Under the pieces are notes generated by a model that saw nothing but the letters and a program-made list of their open reading frames with translations, had not been told where the DNA came from and ran no database searches. A stretch of DNA of 64,000 nucleotides from Sphingomonadales bacterium Ga0077531 (GTDB taxonomy: Bacteria > Pseudomonadota > Alphaproteobacteria > Sphingomonadales > Sphingomonadaceae), in assembly GCA_001464915.1 (NCBI GenBank), contig LNED01000038.1:62001-126000 (forward strand), written 5' to 3'. Below, in pieces: positions 31,898 through 39,597 of the stretch. How positions within the stretch are numbered: position 1 is the first letter of the stretch; each line of letters opens with the position of its first letter. A program made the position numbers and the translations under genes.

Positions 31898-32412
31898 ACA
31901 TGGAAACGCAGCTTCAGGAACTGCTCGACAAGCAGGCGATCACCGATGTGCTGCAACGCTATTCGCGCACATTGGATTGGCTCGATGATGCGGGGCAGGC
32001 GGGGTGTTACTGGCCCGAAGCGCACATCGACTACGGGTTCTTCACCGGCACCGCCGCCGATTTCGTGCCGGTGGTGATGGCCATCGAACGCGCCAGCCAG
32101 CGGCGGTGGCATTTCCTTTCGGCTCCGGCGATCCGGTTCCATTCCGCCGATCAGGCCAGCGCCGAATGCTACGGCATGGCGACCGGCATCCGGCAGCAGG
32201 ACGATGGCAGCTGGTCGGGCGGGTTGTATGGTGGGCGTTATCTCGACGAATTCGAGCGCAGGGACAGCGAGTGGCGGATTGGCCGGCGGCAATACATCAT
32301 GGACTGGAAGACCCCGCTCGACGATCAGCCCGGCAACGAACCCAACCCCGATTTCCCTCTGCCGGTGTTGCAGATCATCGCCAGCGGGCATCCGGCCTAT
32401 CGGGTGATGTGA
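31894..32412 (+). CDS. SnoaL-like protein
   Basis: A 172-residue SnoaL-like protein (LLDKQAITDVLQRYSRTLDWLDDAG, FYxx-type DYGFFTG, FERRDSEWRIGRRQYIMDW). This layout, with Tyr and Asp in the first helix and a WRI...R strand, occurs in ring-degradation clusters of proteobacteria and actinobacteria; its reaction is not established. ATG 31894 overlaps the ABM gene's stop by 4 nt; the track's 31876 start is less economical. Its TGA abuts the TGA of the convergent SnoaL gene in the palindrome TGATCA. Confidence 0.78.
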   Translation: MNMETQLQELLDKQAITDVLQRYSRTLDWLDDAGQAGCYWPEAHIDYGFFTGTAADFVPVVMAIERASQRRWHFLSAPAIRFHSADQASAECYGMATGIRQQDDGSWSGGLYGGRYLDEFERRDSEWRIGRRQYIMDWKTPLDDQPGNEPNPDFPLPVLQIIASGHPAYRVM

Positions 32413-32769
32413 TCACGCCTCGGCGGGCGGGTCCATGTAATCGCGGTAATAGGTCATCTTGCCGCCCTCGACCTTGTAGATACCGACTCCGCCGCGCGGC
32501 GCTGCGCCGTCCATGTGCATCGTCCAGCGCGCCCACACGGCATGATCATCGCCGCAGATTTCATCGACGGTGAAGTGGACTTTGCGCTCCCCCATCTCCT
32601 TGACCATCGTGGTCATGAAGCCGAGGATCGCGTCGCGCCCTTCGTAACGCCCCCAGATCGGGTCTTCGAGAATGGCGTCATCGGCAAACAGCGGCGCGAG
32701 TTTGGTGTAATCCCCATCGTCCTGAATGCGCCAGAATTCCTCGATCACGCGCTGTGCTTGGCCTGCCAT
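32413..32769 (-). CDS. SnoaL/NTF2-like protein
   Basis: A 118-residue protein with RVIEEFWRIQDDGDYTKLAPLFADDAILEDPIWGRYEGRDAI, a typical SnoaL-like first half with a polar pocket, ending TYYRDYMDPP. It is encoded alone on the minus strand, divergent from the AhpD-like gene at 32888. ATG 32769 follows GGAGGCGAG; the track's 32919 start adds an unsupported segment. Function unknown. Confidence 0.75.
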   Translation of the reverse strand: MAGQAQRVIEEFWRIQDDGDYTKLAPLFADDAILEDPIWGRYEGRDAILGFMTTMVKEMGERKVHFTVDEICGDDHAVWARWTMHMDGAAPRGGVGIYKVEGGKMTYYRDYMDPPAEA

Positions 32770-32887
32770 CGTCTCGCCTCCCTGTGCTGGCGACAGTCTG
32801 CCATGACGCCGCGCGCCGCCCCCCTGTGAAAATGGCGAGGGCGCGCGGGCGGGCGGGCCTGTTATCCTTCCAGCCAAGGAGAAACCC

Positions 32888-33421
32888 ATGTCCACCATCC
32901 CGCGCGTATCTTCGGCCATTGCTGGCGAACCGGCGCATTTCGGTTCGGTGCTGGCGCATCAGCCAGAAATTTCGGCGAGTTTCTTCGCGCTCTATGGCCG
33001 GTTCTGGGGATCGGACGTGCTCGCCGCGCGGCTGAAAGAGGTCGCGCGGATGCGCAATGCGCGCGTCACTGAATGCGGGTTCTGCCGCAATGTCCGTTTT
33101 GACAAAGCGGTGGCGCAGGGCTTGGGCGAAGAGGTGGTGGACGATATCACCGATGGGTATGAGGCCTCGGCGCGGCTCACCGATGCTGAAAAGGCGGTGC
33201 TGAAATTCACCGATGCGCTGATCCATGATCCCGAATTGCTTAACCGAGATGCGCGTGCGGCGTTGCAGCGCCACCTGACCCCGGCGCAGATCGCCGAATT
33301 GGGGCTCGGCGTGACGCTGTTCCTCGCGCTCGCCAAGGCGTTGATCACGATGGGGCTGGAGCCGGACGCGATGGAGCGCACCGTGCTGCCCACGCCTGCC
33401 GTGCTGGAGGCAGCAGAATGA
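32888..33421 (+). CDS. AhpD-like carboxymuconolactone decarboxylase family protein
   Basis: A 177-residue CMD/AhpD-family protein with ECGFCRN as the CxxC motif, preceded by the helix LAARLKEVARMRNARV and followed by TDAEKAVLKFTDAL. It starts ATG behind CCAAGGAGAAA. It overlaps the next gene by 4 nt, and the two read like a split or duplicated CMD pair. The role may be thiol-dependent peroxide handling linked to oxygenase uncoupling, or a lactone step; the sequence does not decide. Confidence 0.83.
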   Translation: MSTIPRVSSAIAGEPAHFGSVLAHQPEISASFFALYGRFWGSDVLAARLKEVARMRNARVTECGFCRNVRFDKAVAQGLGEEVVDDITDGYEASARLTDAEKAVLKFTDALIHDPELLNRDARAALQRHLTPAQIAELGLGVTLFLALAKALITMGLEPDAMERTVLPTPAVLEAAE

Positions 33422-33789
33422 GCGGCCCCGTCCACGCTGCTCTGGCGGGTGACCCGGTTCTGGCCGAGCACTACGCTGCGTTCCGGGCCAAGGCCGAAAG
33501 CGCGCTCAACCCGCGCCTCGTGGCGTTGATCCGGCAGGCGATTGCCGCCGTGCACGGCATGGAAGCGGCGGCGATCGATGATGCCGCGCTCGATGAGCGC
33601 ACCCGCGTGTGCGTCGCCTATGCGCGGCGCATTCCCTTTGAACACACCGCGATCACCGATCCCGAAGCCGCCAGCGTGGTCGCACATTTGGGCGAGCCGG
33701 GGTTCGTGGCGTTCTCGGTGGTGGCGGCGTTGGCCGATGCCGAATGCCGCGCAGGCCTGGTCGATTTGGAGGGACTAGCGGGGGTTTAG
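33418..33789 (+). CDS. CMD-like protein without the CxxC motif
   Basis: A 123-residue protein whose LNPRLVALIRQAIAAVHGMEAAAI aligns by eye with the core helix of CMD proteins, but the CxxC cysteines are absent at the expected place. The rest (DERTRVCVAYARRIPFEHTAITDPE, VAFSVVAALADAECRAGLVD) keeps the helical pattern. It probably pairs with the CxxC-containing protein encoded just upstream (ATGA overlap) as a non-catalytic partner (inference). Its stop overlaps that of the convergent VOC gene (TTAG). Confidence 0.65.
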   Translation: MSGPVHAALAGDPVLAEHYAAFRAKAESALNPRLVALIRQAIAAVHGMEAAAIDDAALDERTRVCVAYARRIPFEHTAITDPEAASVVAHLGEPGFVAFSVVAALADAECRAGLVDLEGLAGV

Positions 33790-34310
33790 CCGAGCTCGCG
33801 CAGCAGGTTGCGCCCGTCCCACCCTCGCGCCGCCTCGGCCACGAAGTCGTAAAACCCGGTCAGCTGCGGCGTCGGCTCATACAGTTCCAGCATATGCCCT
33901 AGGGTCGCGCGGGTATCGACGAAGGCGAAGACCGTCCCGCCAGCGGTGACCGATAGTTGGGCGAGCGGTGCGCCCTCGGAAGTGAACCGGGCAATCGCCG
34001 CCTCCAGATCATCGACGAACAGCGCCGCGTGATGCAGCCCTTCCGCGCCCGAGCCATAGGGGAACATATCATGCAGCGCGGATGGATCAGGATTGTGCTG
34101 CACCACCAGCTCCACCATCACGCCGCCCCATTGGCCATAGGCGCTGGAATGGTCGAACGGGTGCTCGATCCCGCGATGCTGCGAGGAGGCGAGCGCGATG
34201 TGCCGCAGCACAAAGAACGGCCCCGATCCGAACTGCCGATGATGCGCCGCTGCCGCTGCTTCGAGATTATTAACCTTGTAGGCCAGCTGCTTGACCGGAA
34301 GCGTGATCAA
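33786..34310 (-). CDS. VOC-family (glyoxalase/dioxygenase superfamily) protein (TTG start)
   Basis: A 174-residue two-module VOC protein: VKQLAYKVNNLEAAAAAHHRQFGSGPFFVLRHI, HPFDHSSAYGQWGGVMVELVVQ, GLHHAALFVDDLEAAI and GHMLELYEP. Histidines and glutamates sit at the usual metal positions (LVVQ/HHAALF/MLELYE), so a metal-dependent isomerase or epimerase activity is possible. No ATG fits; TTG 34310 overlaps the stop of the acyl-CoA ligase (TTGA) and is 5 nt after GGCGGTGA. It is co-transcribed with the ligase. Confidence 0.78.
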   Translation of the reverse strand: MITLPVKQLAYKVNNLEAAAAAHHRQFGSGPFFVLRHIALASSQHRGIEHPFDHSSAYGQWGGVMVELVVQHNPDPSALHDMFPYGSGAEGLHHAALFVDDLEAAIARFTSEGAPLAQLSVTAGGTVFAFVDTRATLGHMLELYEPTPQLTGFYDFVAEAARGWDGRNLLRELG

Positions 34311-35899
34311 TTCACCGCCCGGTCTTTCCCCACCCAATAGGGCGCGCGCAGTTCGCGGCGCAGGATTTTGCCGCTGGGGTTGCGCGGCAGGGCGGGGATG
34401 AAATCGACCGTCTTGGGGCATTTGTAGCCCGCGATGTGTTGCCGCGCGTGGGCGATCAGTTCAGCCTCGGTCAGTTCCTCGCCCGGCTTCATCACCACGC
34501 AGGCCTTGACCGCTTCGCCCCACTTGGCGTCCGGCACCCCGATGACCGCGACATCGGCGACCTTAGGATGCGAATAGAGCGCGTTTTCGACCTCGGCCGG
34601 ATAGACGTTTTCGCCGCCGGAGATGATCATGTCCTTCACCCGGTCGTGGATATAGAGATAGCCGTCTTCATCCAGATAGCCCGCGTCGCCGGTGCGCAGC
34701 CAGCCCTCGGCATCGATGGTCGCAGCGGTGGCATCCGCGTTGTTCCAGTAGCCGCGCATGTTCTTGGATGATCGCGTGGCGATTTCGCCGACCGTGCCTG
34801 CGGGAACGTCATTCCCCGCCTCGTCGATGATCTTCAATTCCACGCCCGCCAGCGGCTTGCCGACCGACCTCATTCTCGGGCTGCCTTCGGGCACGTGATC
34901 TTCGGGATCCAATGCGACGATCGTGCCGCTGGTTTCGGTCATGCCGTACATCTGCACGAACCCGCAGCCGAGTACCCGCATCGCCTCGCGCATCAGTTCA
35001 AGCGGGATCGGCGACGCGCCGTAGGTGACGTATTTCAGGCGGCTGAAATCCACCTCGCCCACTTTGGGATGGTTGAGAAGGATCTGGATCGCGGCAGGCA
35101 CCAGAAAGATTTTCGAGATGTTGAAATTCTGGATCAGGTCGAGCGCCTTGGCCGGATCATATTCTGGCAGGACAATCGAATTGCTGCCCGCCACCATCGT
35201 GCCGATCCCGGTGCCGGTGCCGCTGATGTGGAAGCATGGCATGGCCAGCAGGGTGACATCGCCGGGGATCGGTTCCTGCCAGGTGCGCATCTCGCCGGCC
35301 GCCGCTGTCGCATCGCGGCTGGAAAGGATTGATCCGTGGGTCATCACCGCGCCCTTGGGCTTGCCGGTGGTGCCTGAGGTGTAGAGCTGCAAGGCATCGT
35401 CTTCGGCGCGCACGCGGTGGGCGGGGGGTGCCGGTGAAAAGCCATCGCGCCAGATACGGAAATCGGTGCCGGGATAATCGGGCGCATCGATGCCGATGAT
35501 TTGTTCGACGTGCGGACATGTCGCGCGGATGCTCGCCAGCACCTCGGCGAAGCCTTCGCCAACGAACACCACGCGCGCCTGACAATTATCGAGGATATAG
35601 GCAACCTCGGGCGGGGCGAGCCGCCAGTTGACCGGGGTCATCACCGCGCCAATCCGCGCCGCACCCAGCAGGGCCTCAAAATACAGCGGGTGGTTTTTGC
35701 CGAGGAACGCAACCCGCTCCCCCGGCTTTACGCCGAGCGCGACGAGGCCGTTCGCGACCCTGTTTGCGCCCGCGTCCAGTTCAGCGAAGCTGGTTTCCTC
35801 ATCGCCGTAAGTGAAGGCGATGATGTCCCCCTGCAAGCGTGCATGTTCGCGCACGACGTCACAAAAGGACTCCGCTGCCAGTGCTGTTTGTTCTCCCAT
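34307..35899 (-). CDS. Fatty-acid/carboxylate-CoA ligase (AMP-binding)
   Basis: A 530-residue acyl-CoA synthetase of the ANL superfamily: P-loop YTSGTTGKPKGA, A5 motif YGMTETSG, A7 TGD, hinge DRVKDMIISGGENVYPAEVE, and the catalytic Lys in PRNPSGKILRREL. It activates a carboxylic acid with ATP and CoA, feeding the acyl-CoA dehydrogenases. Chain or ring preference cannot be read from sequence; the GTG-G-MV pocket suggests a bulky acid at best weakly. ATG 35899 is divergent from a hotdog thioesterase at 35986. A VOC gene follows with overlapping stop and start. Confidence 0.93.
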   Translation of the reverse strand: MGEQTALAAESFCDVVREHARLQGDIIAFTYGDEETSFAELDAGANRVANGLVALGVKPGERVAFLGKNHPLYFEALLGAARIGAVMTPVNWRLAPPEVAYILDNCQARVVFVGEGFAEVLASIRATCPHVEQIIGIDAPDYPGTDFRIWRDGFSPAPPAHRVRAEDDALQLYTSGTTGKPKGAVMTHGSILSSRDATAAAGEMRTWQEPIPGDVTLLAMPCFHISGTGTGIGTMVAGSNSIVLPEYDPAKALDLIQNFNISKIFLVPAAIQILLNHPKVGEVDFSRLKYVTYGASPIPLELMREAMRVLGCGFVQMYGMTETSGTIVALDPEDHVPEGSPRMRSVGKPLAGVELKIIDEAGNDVPAGTVGEIATRSSKNMRGYWNNADATAATIDAEGWLRTGDAGYLDEDGYLYIHDRVKDMIISGGENVYPAEVENALYSHPKVADVAVIGVPDAKWGEAVKACVVMKPGEELTEAELIAHARQHIAGYKCPKTVDFIPALPRNPSGKILRRELRAPYWVGKDRAVN

Positions 35900-35985
35900 G
35901 GCGGCAGGGATAGCGCCTGCGCGGGGGGCTTGTCATTGACACAATTCATAGCGGCGTTCGCGGCTGGGCGCGTTAGGTTGCTCCG

Positions 35986-36402
35986 ATGAACGATGCCACT
36001 GTTCCACCGGGGTTTGAACCCGCCGGTTTCACCCCCGGCTTCCTCGATCATGGCGGGCCGTATTATCTGGGCGCGGCAGTGGACGGCGTGCGCGTGGTCG
36101 GCCTCAGGATCATGCCGCACCACATCAATTATCAGGATGCCGCCCACGGCGGGGTGATCTCGACCTTCGCCGATGTCGCTCTTTCCCACGCGGTCTACGA
36201 TGCCGAGCGGCCCCGATTGGCGCCGTCGACCGTGACGCTGACGGTCAACTACCTCACCGGCGCAAAGCTGGGCGATTGGCTGGAGGCGCGGGTGCGGATT
36301 GATCGGCTGGGCGGGCGCACCGCCTACACCTCGGGCGCGATCTGGCGCGGGGATGAGCAAATCGCGACGATGTCAGGCGTGTTTTCGGTGCGGCGGAATT
36401 AG
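35986..36402 (+). CDS. PaaI-type hotdog thioesterase
   Basis: A 138-residue hotdog-fold protein with the PaaI/4HBT pattern HHINYQDAAHGGVISTFADVALSHAVY, where the HGG-x4-AD region carries the active-site acidic residue, and TVTLTVNYLTGAKLGDWLEARVRI. It hydrolyses acyl-CoA esters, probably to recycle CoA from dead-end products of the divergent ligase (inference). It is a single gene whose stop overlaps the convergent SnoaL gene by 4 nt (TTAG). Confidence 0.88.
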   Translation: MNDATVPPGFEPAGFTPGFLDHGGPYYLGAAVDGVRVVGLRIMPHHINYQDAAHGGVISTFADVALSHAVYDAERPRLAPSTVTLTVNYLTGAKLGDWLEARVRIDRLGGRTAYTSGAIWRGDEQIATMSGVFSVRRN

Positions 36403-36938
36403 CCCAGCCAGCGCGCCACCACCGGGGTCGAAGGGTCACGGTCGTCATGGAATCCGGCTGCGCCTTCGGGCGTGTCGCTGAGATCAACGCCTTCGACCAC
36501 CCGGAACTCGCGCCAGTCATATAGGCCGGTGCGCTGGGCGATGCGCCATTCGCCGCCTCGCTTCTCGAACCGGTCAACATAGCGCCCCGCAACGATGGCG
36601 GAATAGATCACGCCCTTGTCCGGGAACACCGCCGCCAGCGGATAGCCCGGCGGGATGGTGTGCATCGCGGTCATGTAGGTTTCGGTGTGGCACAGGTCGA
36701 CGCTCTCGAAACCGAATTGCACCTGCCCCAACTGGTGCTGGGTGGCGAGGCACGGGTCGATCACCGCGCGCGCCTGATCGACAAAGCCGCGCCAATCGCC
36801 TTCGATTGTGCCGAACTTGAAGGTCGCGTCCGCGTGGAACAGGCGCTCCATCATCTGCCACCGCCGCCGGTCAATCGCGTGGGCATAGGCGGCGAGAATG
36901 TCGCGGATGGCTTCGCGGTCTTCGAGCGTTCCTGTCAT
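36399..36938 (-). CDS. SnoaL-like protein
   Basis: A 179-residue SnoaL-like protein: EDREAIRDILAAYAHAIDRRRWQMMERLFHADATFKFG, with Tyr and Asp in helix 1, HTETYMTAMHTIP, and GRYVDRFEKRGGEWRIAQRTGLYDW. It resembles the protein at 31894. Its ATG overlaps the MDR gene's stop by 4 nt, so it is co-translated with that reductase. A role as dehydratase or isomerase acting before or after the enone reductase is a guess. Confidence 0.78.
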   Translation of the reverse strand: MTGTLEDREAIRDILAAYAHAIDRRRWQMMERLFHADATFKFGTIEGDWRGFVDQARAVIDPCLATQHQLGQVQFGFESVDLCHTETYMTAMHTIPPGYPLAAVFPDKGVIYSAIVAGRYVDRFEKRGGEWRIAQRTGLYDWREFRVVEGVDLSDTPEGAAGFHDDRDPSTPVVARWLG

Positions 36939-37936
36939 TGCGGCAGCTCCACAATCACCTTGCCGATATTGCCGCCGGTGAACAGCTTGGCATAGGCGGT
37001 GAGGGTGTTTTCGAGGCCTGTGGTGACATCATAGGGCATTATCAGATCGCCCGCTTCGTGCCAGGCGCGCAGCCGCTGGGTCAAGGCTGGGCCTTCGTGC
37101 ATGAAATCGGGCGAGAAGAACCCTTCGATCCGCAAGCGGCGCATCAGCACCTGGTCGAATTCGCGTGGAGCGGTGCGGGCGCCGGAGGTGTAATCGGCCA
37201 ATAAGCCGCACACGGCCACCCGGCCATAGTGGTTCATGCGGGTGAGCACCTGATCCAGCAGCGCGCCGCCAACATTGTCGAAATAGACGTCGAAGCCGCC
37301 GGCAGAATCGAGCTGTGCGCCCACATCAGCGGCCTTGTAATCGACCGCGCCGGCAATCCCCAATTCATCGGTCAGGTAAGCGCACTTGGCCGCGCCGCCC
37401 GCGATCCCCCACGCCTCGCAGCCGAGCAGCTTGGCGATCTGCACTGCGAGAATCCCGGTCGCGCCCGCGGCGGCGGATACCAGCACGCGTTCGCCCGGCT
37501 GGGCAGCACCGGTCTGCTCCACGCCCCACAGCGCCGTCCACCCGTTCATGCCCAATGGGCCGAACCACGCACGGCGGTCGGTCACAGTGGGATCGAGCAC
37601 TAGCGCGCCCGACATGACGGCATCCACGGTTGAAACATCGCTCCACTGCCCGAACGCCCGCACCAGATCGCCAACCGCGAAACCCGCCGCGCGGCTTTCG
37701 ATCACTTCGCCCAGCACCAGCCCGCTCATCGGCGCGCCAACGGGCAGCGGCGGCTGGTATCCGTCCTCGCGCGCGGTCAGCCACAGCCGGGTGCCGGCAT
37801 CCATCGACAGGTGCGTGTTGTGGATGCGAATCTCGCCCTCACCCAAGGGGGTAAGCGGCGCATCGACCAGCTCCAGCGCGCTGGCGAAATCGATCCCTTC
37901 GGGGCGGCGGGCGATGCGCCAATAACGGTTCGTCAT
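36935..37936 (-). CDS. Zinc-free MDR NADP-dependent oxidoreductase
   Basis: A 333-residue third relative of the CurA/PTGR-like reductases: NRYWRIARRPEGIDFASALEL, THLSMDAGTRLWL, VSAAAGATGILAVQIAKLLG, GIAGGAAKC and DVYFDNVGG. It is expected to reduce enones with NADPH. ATG 37936 is chosen from the family N-terminus; the track's 37972 start extends into the divergent promoter gap. It heads a two-gene leftward operon with a SnoaL-like gene, divergent from the NmrA-like gene. Confidence 0.89.
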   Translation of the reverse strand: MTNRYWRIARRPEGIDFASALELVDAPLTPLGEGEIRIHNTHLSMDAGTRLWLTAREDGYQPPLPVGAPMSGLVLGEVIESRAAGFAVGDLVRAFGQWSDVSTVDAVMSGALVLDPTVTDRRAWFGPLGMNGWTALWGVEQTGAAQPGERVLVSAAAGATGILAVQIAKLLGCEAWGIAGGAAKCAYLTDELGIAGAVDYKAADVGAQLDSAGGFDVYFDNVGGALLDQVLTRMNHYGRVAVCGLLADYTSGARTAPREFDQVLMRRLRIEGFFSPDFMHEGPALTQRLRAWHEAGDLIMPYDVTTGLENTLTAYAKLFTGGNIGKVIVELPQ

Positions 37937-38004
37937 GGCGGCCACTTTTCGGCGCGCAGGCCGCGACGGCAACCCCGCCTTTTCGCTAGGGGCAGAGCGC
38001 GCGC

Positions 38005-38021
38005 GGCTATCACTTTGGCGC
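38005..38021 (-). promoter_or_regulatory. Weak copy of the shared operator motif, site E
   Basis: Minus-strand CGCCAAAGTGATAGCC resembles the left half of the shared motif (CCAAA-GTG) but lacks one or two A residues and the right half. It lies in the divergent gap, 68 nt from the MDR start and 59 nt from the NmrA-like start. It may be chance. Confidence 0.3.
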
Positions 38022-38080
38022 GGTGCACACGGGGGGCGCGCTTCCTAGTCTCGGCCCAACGAAATGAGGGAGAGAGACGA

Positions 38081-39028
38081 ATGGCACTCATCACAGTGAT
38101 CGGCGCGAGCGGTCGGCAGGGGCTGGCGCAGGTGCGCCAAGCGCTCGCCGCAGGATATGATGTGCGCGCGATTTCGCGCCGCCCGGATGCGCTGGAAGGC
38201 GCGCCGGTTGAAGGCGTTGAACGGGTCGATGTGCGGCCGATGGATCTGTATGACACATCGACCTTTCACGATGCGCTCGAAGGGTCGGATTACATCTTCT
38301 ACACCCACCCGCTGCAAGCCCGCGCCGACCGTGCGTACCTGATCGGCGAAGTCGGCAAAGCGGCAGCCCACATCGGCGTGAAGCGCGTGGTCTGGAACAC
38401 GTCGAGCTGGATCCCCGACAAGCCTGGCGATCCCTTCACCTATGGTGAGAATACCAAGGGCATCAACGCGCTGTGGCGTTCTGGCGCGCCGGGTACGGTG
38501 TTCGGATCGGTGCTGTTCATGGACAATCTGCTGACCAACTGGGCGCGGCCGTTCATCGTCAATGAAGGGCGCTATGTGTACCCGCACAACCCCAATCTTC
38601 AGGCCAACTGGATCAGCCTTGATGATGTCGCGCGCTTCATGCTGGCGAGCCTCGAGCGGCCTGACATGGAAGGCGCGTGGCTGAACATCGGCGGGCCAGA
38701 GCGGTTGGTCGGCAAGCAGGTGACGCAATATCTGTCGGACGCGCTGGGCAAGGACATCAAATACGATCCCTGCACCCCGGAAGAATTCGGCCGCTATCTG
38801 GTCGAGGCTGCGGGCGATACGATGGCACCCGAAATGCGCGATACCTTCGCCAAGGGAATTCAGGCGTTTTACGAGTATAACAACGACGCCCCGACCAAGC
38901 CCTTCGCGGTCGACATGGACCACGTCTACGAACGCTTCCCCGAGTTGGAGGGCAAGCTGGAGAATCTGGGCGACTGGACCAAACGGCAGGAATGGGGCGA
39001 GAGCAATTATCGTCCCGCATTTGGGTAA
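38081..39028 (+). CDS. NmrA-like NAD(P)-binding protein (atypical SDR)
   Basis: A 315-residue atypical SDR with VIGASGRQGLAQVRQAL at the N-terminus, the NmrA-type GxxGxxG pattern, and ISRRPDALEG after beta-2, which favours NADP. The middle (VVWNTSSWIPDKPGDPF) has no Tyr-x3-Lys, so it may be a sensor or use another mechanism. ATG 38081 follows AGGGAGAG. It is followed 4 nt later by a SnoaL-like gene. Related quinone reductases and isoflavone-reductase-like enzymes share this fold; function is open. Confidence 0.85.
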   Translation: MALITVIGASGRQGLAQVRQALAAGYDVRAISRRPDALEGAPVEGVERVDVRPMDLYDTSTFHDALEGSDYIFYTHPLQARADRAYLIGEVGKAAAHIGVKRVVWNTSSWIPDKPGDPFTYGENTKGINALWRSGAPGTVFGSVLFMDNLLTNWARPFIVNEGRYVYPHNPNLQANWISLDDVARFMLASLERPDMEGAWLNIGGPERLVGKQVTQYLSDALGKDIKYDPCTPEEFGRYLVEAAGDTMAPEMRDTFAKGIQAFYEYNNDAPTKPFAVDMDHVYERFPELEGKLENLGDWTKRQEWGESNYRPAFG

Positions 39029-39032
39029 CAGC

Positions 39033-39497
39033 ATGAGCGCGCTGCGTGAGGCGAATGTTGCGCTCGTGACGCGCTATTACGAGGCACTGGCGGCGGGCGA
39101 TTTCGATGCGCTCGCCGCGTTGCATTCTGATGATGTGGTGTTCAACCTGGTCGGCACCACGCCGGTTTCCGGGCGCTGGGTGGGCAAGGCGGAATGCTTT
39201 GGCCCGGTGGTGGCTGACGGCGTGATCGGCAAGCTGGTGGCAGACACGATCCGGTTTTCGCGCCAATGGCGGATCATGTGCGCCGATGACGAACGGGTGG
39301 TCGGCATCATGCGCGGCGGCGGGATGGGCGCCAACGGGCACGAATATCTGCAGACCTACTGCCAGATCCTCACCATCCGCGACGGCTTGATCGCGGAGCT
39401 GCACGAGTTTTTCGATACGGCGCTGGTCGAGCTGGCGCTCAACGACAATCCCACCGCCAAAGGGCCGAGCGTTCCCGTCCGACTCTTTGAGTTTTAA
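39033..39497 (+). CDS. SnoaL/NTF2-like protein
   Basis: A 154-residue SnoaL-like protein: LVTRYYEALAAGDFDALAALHSDDVVFNLVGTTPVSGRWVGK and LTIRDGLIAELHEFFDTALVE, a typical ketosteroid-isomerase-type cone fold of the SnoaL branch. Catalytic residues are not assigned. ATG 39033 lies 4 nt after the NmrA-like stop; the track's TTG at 39021 overlaps that gene. It is co-transcribed with the NmrA-like protein. Confidence 0.78.
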   Translation: MSALREANVALVTRYYEALAAGDFDALAALHSDDVVFNLVGTTPVSGRWVGKAECFGPVVADGVIGKLVADTIRFSRQWRIMCADDERVVGIMRGGGMGANGHEYLQTYCQILTIRDGLIAELHEFFDTALVELALNDNPTAKGPSVPVRLFEF

Positions 39498-39579
39498 GGT
39501 CCAATAGCGCCAGACCATGGTCTTCGGCGCGGCAGGGGCCCATGGCGTAGCGCAGGAACAGCCCCGAGGAGGAAGGCGC

Positions 39580-39593
39580 GGAAGGCGCCTTCC
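39580..39593. terminator. Possible terminator hairpin between convergent genes
   Basis: GGAAGGCGCCTTCC is a perfect 14-bp palindrome between the SnoaL gene (ends 39497) and the convergent Rieske gene (ends 39598). Another GGAAGGCGC lies just left, so alternative pairings exist. There is no long T-run, so termination is only suggested. Confidence 0.35.
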
Positions 39594-39597
39594 CAAA

